A stretch of DNA of 5,943 nucleotides from Parvularculaceae bacterium (GTDB lineage: Bacteria; Pseudomonadota; Alphaproteobacteria; Caulobacterales; Parvularculaceae). Shown in pieces: positions 1 to 5,943 of the stretch. The notes below the pieces were generated by a model. That model was not told the DNA's origin and did not search any database. It was given only the letters and a program-made list of their open reading frames with translations. Both the position numbers and the translations under genes were made by a program. Where the stretch lies: the NCBI GenBank assembly GCA_004213235.1, contig SHAI01000154.1:1-5943 (forward strand), given 5' to 3'. The first letter of the stretch is position 1. Every line of letters begins with the position of its first letter.

Positions 1-2
1 TG

Positions 3-2606
3 AGCAGGATTGACCAGGTTCGCTCTTCAGTCGACGTATTGGGCATTTCCGTTGCCGATGCTGCCGGGGCCTACACTCAATCAATCGCTGGCTTGTCCTC
101 TTTCTCTGAATTGCAACTTAAAGCGGCTTCGTCTCCAAAAGTTGTTTCAAGTGCACAGGCATTGTTTGCGTTATCGGCAGCAAAGGAAAAAGCGGGACAA
201 GAGCGTGCGATGGGCGCCAATGGTTTCTCCGCAGGTAAATTCCAACCAAAGATTTTCGAAAACTTCGTTTCACTGAGCGGTGCTCAGAACGCGCTTTTTG
301 TTAAAGCGATTTCATTTGCTTCTGAGGAAGACAAAAACGCAATCAAATCCGCTGCCTATGGCGGTGCAAGCTCACGTGTTGAACAGATGCGGGTTGAAGC
401 GCGGCAGCTGGCTTTGGCTGGCGAACCGACGCAGATTACCGGCCCAGACTGGTTTAACGCATCGACTGCGCGCATTGATGGCCTGCGTGAAGTAGAGCTT
501 ACCCTGGGTCGCTCGCTCGAAAGAGAGGCAATGGCGGTGTCCAGCGCCGCAGCGACAAGTACTGTGACACAGCTGATTATCGGGGCTGTCTCAGTTTGCC
601 TCGCTCTTGGTATCGCATTTTTAGCCTCCACCAGCGTTTCCAAGCCAATGGCCCACCTTAATGGCGCGATGACGCGTATTGGCGGTGGCCGGTTTGACGT
701 CAAAATACCAGCGATCAAGCGCAAGGACGAGATTGGTGAAATGGCGCGTACCCTTCGTCAGTTCCGTGACGAACTAAGTGCCGGTGTGGAAACCAATGAA
801 GTCGCGATGTATAAGGGGCAGGCGTTCGATAACACGCCGTCCGCCATGATCATGGTCGATATTGATGGGCGCATCAAATATATCAACGACGCGACCATGC
901 AGCTCTTCCGGGAAAATATGGATACGTTCCAGGAGAACTTTCCTGGGTTCAATCCAGATGATCTGGTTGGGAATAGCTTTGACCCGTTCCATAAAAACCC
1001 AAGCCATCAGCGCGGCATTATTTCTGATCCAAGTCGTTTGCCATACAAGACAAAAATTTCATTGGGCGATCTGCACTTTGAAATGGTTGTCTCAAGCGTG
1101 ACGGATCGCGAAGGTAATCATGTTGGTTGCATCCTTTCCTGGGAGCAAATCTCCGAAAAACTTCGTAATTCCGCTGTTCTCGACGCGATTGACCGGACCC
1201 AGGCTGTGGTTGAGTTTCGCGCTGACGGGACCATTCAAACTGCGAACCAAAACTTCATTGATATCACCGGTTACCAGTTGAACGAACTTGTCGGGCGTCA
1301 CCACCGTATGCTCGTACCCTCTGAAGATTTGGACGGTCAGGATTATAGTGAATTCTGGCGGAAACTTAACCAGGGTGAAACGTCCACCGGAAAGTTCCGT
1401 ATGAAGGCAAAATCGGGCAATGACATCTGGATCGAGGCTACTTATAATCCACTTGTCGGGCCAGACGGCAGTGTCTATAAAGTCCTTGAGATTTTCACGG
1501 ATATCACTGCATCGTACACGGAACGCAGACGTATGGAAGCAGACCGTGAGACTCGTGAGCAAGAAGTTCAACATGTTATCGAATATCTTGCATCCGGACT
1601 GCGGAGCTTGTCATCCGGCGATCTGACCGCAACCATTCAAGCGGAATTCGCAACAACCTTCGAAGGCATTCGAGCCGACTTTAATGCGGCAATGACCAAG
1701 CTTCGCCACGCGATGAGTGATGTTGTGGATAACGCGAACGGCATTCAAAATGGTGCTGGGGAAATCAGTCAGGCAGCTGATGACCTGTCGCGGCGGACGG
1801 AAGGTCAGGCGGCGACCCTGGAAGAAACGGCAGCTTCTCTTGAGCAATTAACAGCGAGCGTTCGCGCGGCTGCTGAGGGTGCCGAGAAGGCAGATGCCAT
1901 CGTCCGTGAAGCGCGCTCCAACGCTGAAAACAGCGGTGAGATTGTTCGTGATGCGGTTTCCTCCATGGGTGAGATTGAAAGCTCGTCCAAGCAGATTTCG
2001 CAGATCATTGGTGTGATTGACGACATCGCTTTCCAGACCAATCTCCTGGCCCTGAACGCGGGTGTTGAAGCTGCAAGGGCTGGTGATGCTGGACGCGGGT
2101 TTGCTGTTGTTGCCTCAGAGGTTCGCGCCCTGGCGCAACGTTCATCTGAAGCAGCAAAAGAGATCAAGGATCTTATCTCTTCCAGTACGGATCAGGTCGA
2201 GCGCGGTGTTGGCCTTGTCGGTCGCGCGGGTCAGGCGCTAGAAGAGATCGTTGAGTCGGTTGCTGATATTTCCTCGCGTGTCGGTGAGATTGCATCTTCC
2301 GCAAAGGAACAATCGACGGGGATCGCTGAGATCAACGTTGCGGTAAATCAGATGGACCAGGTCACACAGCAAAATGCGGCTATGGTAGAGGAAACAACCG
2401 CGGCTTCTCATTCGCTGACAGATGAAGCGAACCGACTGATTGAGCTGATGGCGGCATTCGAGACAGGCAGTGCCAGTGAGTCTTCTGCAGGCGGGAAGTC
2501 AGGAGTACGCCAACAGCAGTCACGCATTGCGCAGTCGTTCAAGCCGGCGAAGCGAGCAGCCGCAGGCGGCCGTGCGGATGATGTTGAGGAGTGGCAAGAT
2601 TTTTAG
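3..2606 (+). CDS. Methyl-accepting chemotaxis protein, NIT-HAMP-PAS-PAS-HAMP-MA type (5' partial)
   Basis: Inner-membrane chemoreceptor expected to control CheA through CheW and so bias flagellar rotation. The frame is open through the left edge, so the true start, first membrane helix and first half of the sensor are missing; a TTG at 39 is only an internal codon. Counting from nt 3 (867 residues visible): residues 1-185 are helical and resemble the latter half of a nitrate/nitrite-sensing (NIT) domain, including KEKAGQERA at 61-69 and a conserved Trp near 150. A membrane helix lies at about 190-210, HAMP at 211-260, PAS 1 at 270-385 (with FHKNPSHQ at 329-336), PAS 2 at 397-502 (BdlA/Aer-like, GYQLNELVGRHH), and a second HAMP-like stretch at 517-570. 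The signalling domain spans about 587-820 with hairpin tip FQTNLLALNAGVEAARAG at 677-694. Probable methylation pairs are Glu607/608 and Glu796/797. It ends in EWQDF, a WxxF CheR/CheB tether type. MCP identity is certain; the NIT call is good but made by eye, and the ligand is unknown. Confidence 0.96.
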   Translation, partial: SRIDQVRSSVDVLGISVADAAGAYTQSIAGLSSFSELQLKAASSPKVVSSAQALFALSAAKEKAGQERAMGANGFSAGKFQPKIFENFVSLSGAQNALFVKAISFASEEDKNAIKSAAYGGASSRVEQMRVEARQLALAGEPTQITGPDWFNASTARIDGLREVELTLGRSLEREAMAVSSAAATSTVTQLIIGAVSVCLALGIAFLASTSVSKPMAHLNGAMTRIGGGRFDVKIPAIKRKDEIGEMARTLRQFRDELSAGVETNEVAMYKGQAFDNTPSAMIMVDIDGRIKYINDATMQLFRENMDTFQENFPGFNPDDLVGNSFDPFHKNPSHQRGIISDPSRLPYKTKISLGDLHFEMVVSSVTDREGNHVGCILSWEQISEKLRNSAVLDAIDRTQAVVEFRADGTIQTANQNFIDITGYQLNELVGRHHRMLVPSEDLDGQDYSEFWRKLNQGETSTGKFRMKAKSGNDIWIEATYNPLVGPDGSVYKVLEIFTDITASYTERRRMEADRETREQEVQHVIEYLASGLRSLSSGDLTATIQAEFATTFEGIRADFNAAMTKLRHAMSDVVDNANGIQNGAGEISQAADDLSRRTEGQAATLEETAASLEQLTASVRAAAEGAEKADAIVREARSNAENSGEIVRDAVSSMGEIESSSKQISQIIGVIDDIAFQTNLLALNAGVEAARAGDAGRGFAVVASEVRALAQRSSEAAKEIKDLISSSTDQVERGVGLVGRAGQALEEIVESVADISSRVGEIASSAKEQSTGIAEINVAVNQMDQVTQQNAAMVEETTAASHSLTDEANRLIELMAAFETGSASESSAGGKSGVRQQQSRIAQSFKPAKRAAAGGRADDVEEWQDF

Positions 2607-2630
2607 GGCCCACGAAATAACCGAGTGACG

Positions 2631-2659
2631 AAAGGGCGGTTTTCATAGCCGCCCTTTTT
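2631..2659 (+). terminator. Rho-independent terminator after the chemoreceptor gene
   Basis: A perfect 9-bp stem (AAAGGGCGG at 2631-2639, CCGCCCTTT at 2649-2657) encloses a 9-base loop, and the right arm runs into five T residues (2655-2659). It starts 24 bases after the chemoreceptor stop codon. This is the textbook layout of an intrinsic terminator on the + strand. The opposite strand has only three T after the stem, so it is probably one-directional. It implies that the downstream methyltransferase gene has its own promoter. Confidence 0.93.
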
Positions 2660-2769
2660 CGTTGCTGTGCTGTTATTTTTTGAAAAGTGTATTCGGTTCT
2701 TTTTGTCTGCAATTGCTTGCCCGTGTAAGCGCCGTGCGGCATATCTCCAGCTTTTGGCGGGAAACAGCG
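2660..2769 (+). promoter_or_regulatory. Intergenic leader presumed to hold the promoter for the methyltransferase-guaA unit
   Basis: Because a strong terminator lies just upstream, transcription of the next two genes should start in these 110 bases. The first half is T-rich and holds TTGAAA at 2680-2685, a plausible -35-like hexamer, but no good -10 hexamer at normal spacing, so I do not place a promoter exactly. A weak purine-rich ribosome site (GGCGGGAAA, 2756-2764) sits 5 bases before the ATG at 2770. The frame is open upstream to a TTG at 2662, but that codon lies directly after the terminator T-run and the extra 36 residues are not family-like. Confidence 0.45.
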
Positions 2770-4104
2770 ATGCGACTTGGGGGTAAAATCACGGCGGCAA
2801 TTGAAATCCTGGACGATTTTCAGGCGCGCCGGCGTCCCCTCAAGATCACCATCAACGACTGGGCGCGGGACAATCGTTTTGCTGGTGCGAAGGATCGTGC
2901 CTGGATATCCGGGCTATGTCTGGACGTTCTGCGCCGATATGCGTCCCTTGCCTGGGTCGCAGACAGTGATACGTCGAGGGCGCGGGTGCTTTCAGCATTG
3001 CGTTTCTTATGGCGTGTTGACACTCAAGAGCTGGCCGTCGGGGCTGGCGATCAGCATGGGCCAGGTGCGTTATCGGAAACTGAGTGCGCTCTTCTAGCGC
3101 ATGATACCGGGGTGAATGATCATCCCCTCTGGTCGCGTGCTGCCGATGATGTGCGTGCGGATATTCCCGTGTGGTGTGCGCCATTGTTCCAGTGTGCATT
3201 TGGCAATAATGCCGTTGCAGCGGGCTTGGCGCTTGCGTCCCGTGCAGATATTGATCTGCGTGTTAACAGCTTGAAAGCAGATTCCGAAAAAGCCTGTGCG
3301 GCGTTGTCCGCTGTCGCTGCGAGGCCAGCGCCATTTTTAAAGGGTGCATTGCGGATCGCAGCGCCTGATGCTTCGCTTCGTGCGCCAGCGGTGACATCAA
3401 CACCAGCATTCAACAAGGGATGGGTTGAAGTCCAGGACCTCGCCAGCCAGATGGCAGCGGCAGCGGCGGGGAATATCAAAGGCCTGCAGGTATTCGACTA
3501 TTGCGCGGGCGGGGGCGGTAAAACCCTCGCGCTTGCCGCAATGATGGGGAACACGGGCCAGCTGTACGCCTATGACAGTGATGCCCATCGGTTGGCACCC
3601 TTGTTTGAGCGTGCGCGCAGGGCAGGGGTTCGTAACCTCCAAATCCGCTCACCCATGGGCGGTGAGGGCTTGGCGGACCTCCAGGAACGTATGGATGTGG
3701 TCTTCGTTGACGCGCCATGCACCGGCTCGGGCACGTGGCGGCGTCACCCCGACGCGAAATGGCGATTATCGCAGGCGCAGCTTGCGCGGCGGATGGGCGA
3801 CCAGGAACAGGTCCTGGCTAGCGCTGCACAATACGTCAAACCCGGTGGCCAGCTTGTCTATGTCACGTGCTCGGTTTTTGATGAAGAAAATCAACAGGCG
3901 ATTGACAGATTTTGCGCGGCCCATGCTGCGTTTCATCAAGTCGGCGCGCTGGAGAATATGACGGCGTCTGGCGCTTTTCATGACGATGCGCGGGAGCATT
4001 TGTCTGCCATGACCCTGCCCACGGGCGCAGTTCGGATTGCGCCACATGAATATCGCGCGGATGGATTTTTTATCGCCGTGCTGAATCGGCGCGGTGATAT
4101 TTAA
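2770..4104 (+). CDS. RsmB/NOP-family SAM-dependent RNA cytosine-5 methyltransferase
   Basis: Predicted cytoplasmic enzyme that methylates C5 of a cytosine in RNA, most likely rRNA, using S-adenosylmethionine. With ATG 2770 it is 444 residues, normal for the family. The N-terminal ~130 residues are helical (KITAAIEILDDF, then RFAGAKDRAWISG), like the short N-terminal domain of an alphaproteobacterial subfamily rather than an obvious full NusB-like domain. LRVNSLK is at 163-169 and VQDLASQM at 221-228. SAM motif I, DYCAGGGGKT, is at 243-252; motif IV, DAPCTGSGT, at 314-322 has Cys317; motif VI, VTCS, has Cys367; DGFFIAVL at 431-438 is the usual C-terminal strand. The two cysteines are 50 residues apart, as in E. 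coli RsmB (Cys325 and Cys375), which form and resolve the enzyme-RNA covalent intermediate. Motif I has Gly-Gly where E. coli-type enzymes have Ala-Pro. The exact RNA site is not assigned, so no gene symbol is given. It lies 43 bases before guaA and is probably cotranscribed with it. Confidence 0.93.
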   Translation: MRLGGKITAAIEILDDFQARRRPLKITINDWARDNRFAGAKDRAWISGLCLDVLRRYASLAWVADSDTSRARVLSALRFLWRVDTQELAVGAGDQHGPGALSETECALLAHDTGVNDHPLWSRAADDVRADIPVWCAPLFQCAFGNNAVAAGLALASRADIDLRVNSLKADSEKACAALSAVAARPAPFLKGALRIAAPDASLRAPAVTSTPAFNKGWVEVQDLASQMAAAAAGNIKGLQVFDYCAGGGGKTLALAAMMGNTGQLYAYDSDAHRLAPLFERARRAGVRNLQIRSPMGGEGLADLQERMDVVFVDAPCTGSGTWRRHPDAKWRLSQAQLARRMGDQEQVLASAAQYVKPGGQLVYVTCSVFDEENQQAIDRFCAAHAAFHQVGALENMTASGAFHDDAREHLSAMTLPTGAVRIAPHEYRADGFFIAVLNRRGDI

Positions 4105-4136
4105 CGGCGGGCTTGGCACCTTTCATCTTCTTCGCT

Positions 4137-4141
4137 AAAGG
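4137..4141 (+). promoter_or_regulatory. Ribosome binding site of guaA
   Basis: AAAGG lies 6 bases before the ATG at 4148, a reasonable Shine-Dalgarno position that supports this start. The same bases can pair with CCTTT at 4119-4123 (5-bp stem, 13-base loop), which could partly mask the site; the stem is short and this is only a possibility. The 43-base gap after the methyltransferase stop holds no terminator. Confidence 0.55.
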
Positions 4142-4147
4142 CCGTCT

Positions 4148-5731
4148 ATGGAACATCTCTCAAACCCCGACGACACCCTTCATGACGAACGTGTCCTGGT
4201 CATTGATTTCGGTAGCCAGGTCACCCAGCTGATTGCGCGGCGCCTGCGCGAAGCTGGCGTTTATTGCGAAATTCACCCCTTCAACCGGGTCGATGCGAAG
4301 TTTTTGGACGATTTCGCCCCGCGCGCGATCATTCTTTCCGGCGGTCCGGCGAGCGTGAACACCGCGAGGAGCCCGCGAGCGGCGCAGGAGGTTTTTGAAC
4401 GCGGTGTCCCGATTCTCGGCATCTGCTATGGCGAGCAGCTGATCTGTGAGCAGCTGGGCGGCGAGGTTGAAAACGCTGACCATAAAGAATTTGGCCGCGC
4501 GGAAATTGAGATCCAAAAGGCAAGCCCGTTATTTGATGGCGTCTGGCGCGAAGGCGAGTCCCATACTGTATGGATGAGCCATGGTGATCGCGTGAACGCG
4601 CTCCCGTCAGGCTTCGACGTTCTCGCTGTTTCGCAAGGTGCGCCATTTGCCGCGATCGCCGACGAGGAACGACAAATTTATGCGGTCCAGTTCCATCCAG
4701 AAGTGGTGCATACGCCAGACGGCTCAAAGCTGTTAAAGAACTTTGTGCGGAATATTGCGGGGCTTAATGGCGAGTGGACGATGGCTGCGTTCCGCGAGAC
4801 GTCGATCGCGGCCATCCGGGAAAAAGTGGGCGATGCGCGTGTGATTTGCGGGCTGTCTGGCGGTGTGGACTCATCAGTTGCCGCGGTCTTGATCCACGAA
4901 GCGATTGGCGCGCAGCTTACCTGCGTGTTCGTTGATACAGGGCTGATGCGCGCCGGCGAGGGCGAAGAGGTTGTTCGTCTGTTTAGGGATAATTATAATA
5001 TCCCACTTGTTCATGTGGCGGCGGAAGATCTGTTTTTGTCCAAACTCAAAGGCGTAGATGATCCGGAGCGCAAACGTAAAATCATCGGCGCGACCTTTAT
5101 CGATGTCTTTGAAGCAGAAGCGAAAAAAATCGAAAACGCAACTTACTTGGCCCAGGGAACGCTCTATCCGGATGTAATTGAAAGCGTTTCCTTTGATGGT
5201 GGGCCATCGGTGACGATCAAGTCGCACCATAATGTTGGCGGCTTGCCGGAACGAATGAACCTGAAACTTGTTGAGCCTTTGCGTGAGCTTTTCAAGGATG
5301 AAGTGCGTGCCCTTGGCCGTGAACTCGGATTGCCGCCGCATTTTGTCGGGCGGCACCCATTTCCCGGGCCGGGACTGGCGATCCGCATCCCCGGCGAGGT
5401 GACAAAAGAGCGCGCTGACATTTTGCGCAAGGCGGATGCCATCTATTTGGAGGAAATTCGCAATGCCGGCCTTTATGATGAGATCTGGCAGGCTTTTGCC
5501 GTACTGCTCCCGGTACGAACGGTAGGTGTCATGGGCGATGAGCGTACCTATGATAATGTCCTGGCCCTGCGCGCGGTGACCTCAACTGACGGTATGACGG
5601 CCGATTATTATCCCTACCCACATGAATTTCTGGGCCGTTGCGCAACGCGAATCATAAATGAGGTACGCGGTGTAAATCGTGTCGTCTACGATATTACATC
5701 AAAGCCGCCAGGCACTATCGAGTGGGAATAA
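4148..5731 (+). CDS. guaA: GMP synthase (glutamine-hydrolysing), complete
   Basis: Converts XMP to GMP using ATP and glutamine, the last step of de novo guanine nucleotide synthesis; a cytosolic dimer. The 527 residues match the normal length of the fused two-domain bacterial enzyme. The class I glutamine amidotransferase domain covers about 14-205: VLVIDFGSQ start, SGGP oxyanion region at 64-67, nucleophile Cys93 in GICYGEQ, and His183/Glu185 in VQFHPEV. The ATP pyrophosphatase domain follows, with the P-loop GLSGGVDSS at 235-243 and TLYPDVIES near 338-346. The C-terminal dimerisation/XMP-binding domain includes HPFPGPGLAIRIPGE at 403-417 and ends in DITSKPPGTIEWE, the near-invariant GuaA terminus. 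All catalytic residues are present and there is no frameshift. The start is supported by AAAGG 6 bases upstream and by the short leader before the first strand. It is likely cotranscribed with the methyltransferase ahead of it. The intact 3' end matters because guaA 3' ends serve as integration sites for some genomic islands. Confidence 0.99.
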   Translation: MEHLSNPDDTLHDERVLVIDFGSQVTQLIARRLREAGVYCEIHPFNRVDAKFLDDFAPRAIILSGGPASVNTARSPRAAQEVFERGVPILGICYGEQLICEQLGGEVENADHKEFGRAEIEIQKASPLFDGVWREGESHTVWMSHGDRVNALPSGFDVLAVSQGAPFAAIADEERQIYAVQFHPEVVHTPDGSKLLKNFVRNIAGLNGEWTMAAFRETSIAAIREKVGDARVICGLSGGVDSSVAAVLIHEAIGAQLTCVFVDTGLMRAGEGEEVVRLFRDNYNIPLVHVAAEDLFLSKLKGVDDPERKRKIIGATFIDVFEAEAKKIENATYLAQGTLYPDVIESVSFDGGPSVTIKSHHNVGGLPERMNLKLVEPLRELFKDEVRALGRELGLPPHFVGRHPFPGPGLAIRIPGEVTKERADILRKADAIYLEEIRNAGLYDEIWQAFAVLLPVRTVGVMGDERTYDNVLALRAVTSTDGMTADYYPYPHEFLGRCATRIINEVRGVNRVVYDITSKPPGTIEWE

Positions 5732-5943
5732 GAATATCTTAATAGTTATTTAAATCAATAACTTATGAGTTTCACACGCGTTGCACGCTTTGACTGAAAC
5801 CCTTGTGTTGCCTTATTTGAGGAGACTCTCTTTCACAGAATGGATGTGGACCTGTCACGGTTTGATGCCGCTCCGGTTTCTCACTTAAGCGACCTTTCTT
5901 TCGAAGGCCAAGGGACTTTTCCAGCCGAGGGCTGAGTGGCACC
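5732..5943. other. Intergenic tail after guaA, no convincing gene
   Basis: These 212 bases contain no recognisable gene. The first 37 (5732-5768) are very AT-rich (31 of 37), unlike everything to the left; after that the composition returns to normal. No tRNA-like fold and no second copy of the guaA 3' end is seen. A TTGACT at 5790-5795 with TATTTG at 5814-5819 (18-base gap) is a weak promoter-like pair facing right. Two marginal open frames exist: 5840-5935 on + (31 residues) and 5772-5942 on -, open at the right edge. Neither has a recognisable domain. The next real gene probably lies beyond the window. Confidence 0.7.
5744..5763. repeat. AT-rich inverted repeat 13 bases after guaA
   Basis: AGTTATT (5744-5750) and AATAACT (5757-5763) are perfect inverted 7-base arms around the 6-base loop TAAATC. 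With one G:C pair the hairpin is weak and no T-run follows, so it is a poor intrinsic terminator. It could be a protein-binding palindrome, a feature of a recombination junction, or chance in an AT-rich tract. Confidence 0.4.

Noticed and set aside
39..41. TTG as the start of the chemoreceptor
   Set aside because: The frame is open to the left edge with sequence that fits the sensor domain (YT..I helix register), and an MCP of this type needs an N-terminal membrane helix that is not visible; the gene is cut by the window edge instead.
1092..1574. Minus-strand 160-codon frame inside the chemoreceptor gene
   Set aside because: It lies fully antisense to the PAS region of a well-supported coding sequence and its translation has no recognisable domain; a shadow frame.
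4874..5356. Minus-strand 160-codon frame inside guaA
   Set aside because: Fully antisense to the conserved ATP-pyrophosphatase region of guaA with no domain signature; a shadow frame.
5840..5935. Small + strand ORF of 31 residues (starts MDVDLSRFDAAP)
   Set aside because: The only purine-rich stretch upstream (GAGGAGA, 5819-5825) ends 14 bases before the ATG, too far for a good ribosome site. There is no recognisable domain, and a frame this short is expected by chance.
5700..5943. Second copy of the guaA 3' end as a right attachment site
   Set aside because: Only a 6-base match (GAGTGG near 5934-5939) to the guaA terminal sequence is present, which is chance level.
1..5943. CRISPR array, tRNA or rRNA genes, insertion sequences, riboswitch
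   Set aside because: No regularly spaced repeats, cloverleaf-like sequence, transposase motif or recognisable riboswitch core was seen on either strand; the purine riboswitch sometimes found ahead of guanine genes in other phyla is not apparent in the 43-base guaA leader.

Overview
The window is ordinary-looking chromosomal sequence, most likely from an alphaproteobacterium of moderate GC content. The reasons are the class-typical look of all three proteins: a nitrate/nitrite-sensor-type chemoreceptor ending in a WxxF pentapeptide, an RsmB/NOP-family RNA methyltransferase whose SAM-binding motif reads CAGGGGKT, and a GuaA with a GICYGEQ catalytic loop. The order cannot be fixed from sequence alone.

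Layout, all genes on the + strand: (1) 3-2606, a methyl-accepting chemotaxis protein whose 5' end lies beyond the left edge. It carries the second half of a helical NIT-like sensor, one membrane helix, HAMP, two PAS domains, a second HAMP-like segment, the signalling hairpin and a probable CheR tether. (2) 2631-2659, a clear rho-independent terminator that closes the chemoreceptor transcription unit. (3) 2770-4104, an RsmB/NOP-family cytosine-5 RNA methyltransferase with both catalytic cysteines. (4) 4148-5731, a complete guaA (GMP synthase). (5) 5732-5943, a tail of about 210 bases with no convincing gene. It starts with a 37-base tract in which 31 bases are A or T, includes a short AT-rich inverted repeat, and ends in sequence that may be the start or end of something beyond the right edge.

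The chemoreceptor is functionally separate from what follows. The methyltransferase and guaA are 43 bases apart with no terminator between them and are probably cotranscribed, linking RNA modification with guanine nucleotide synthesis only in the sense of shared growth-related expression. No frameshift, insertion sequence, CRISPR array, tRNA or rRNA was seen. I do not see a new biological system in the window. The places most worth a second look are the guaA 3' junction, because guaA 3' ends are known integration targets, and the multi-input sensor design of the chemoreceptor.
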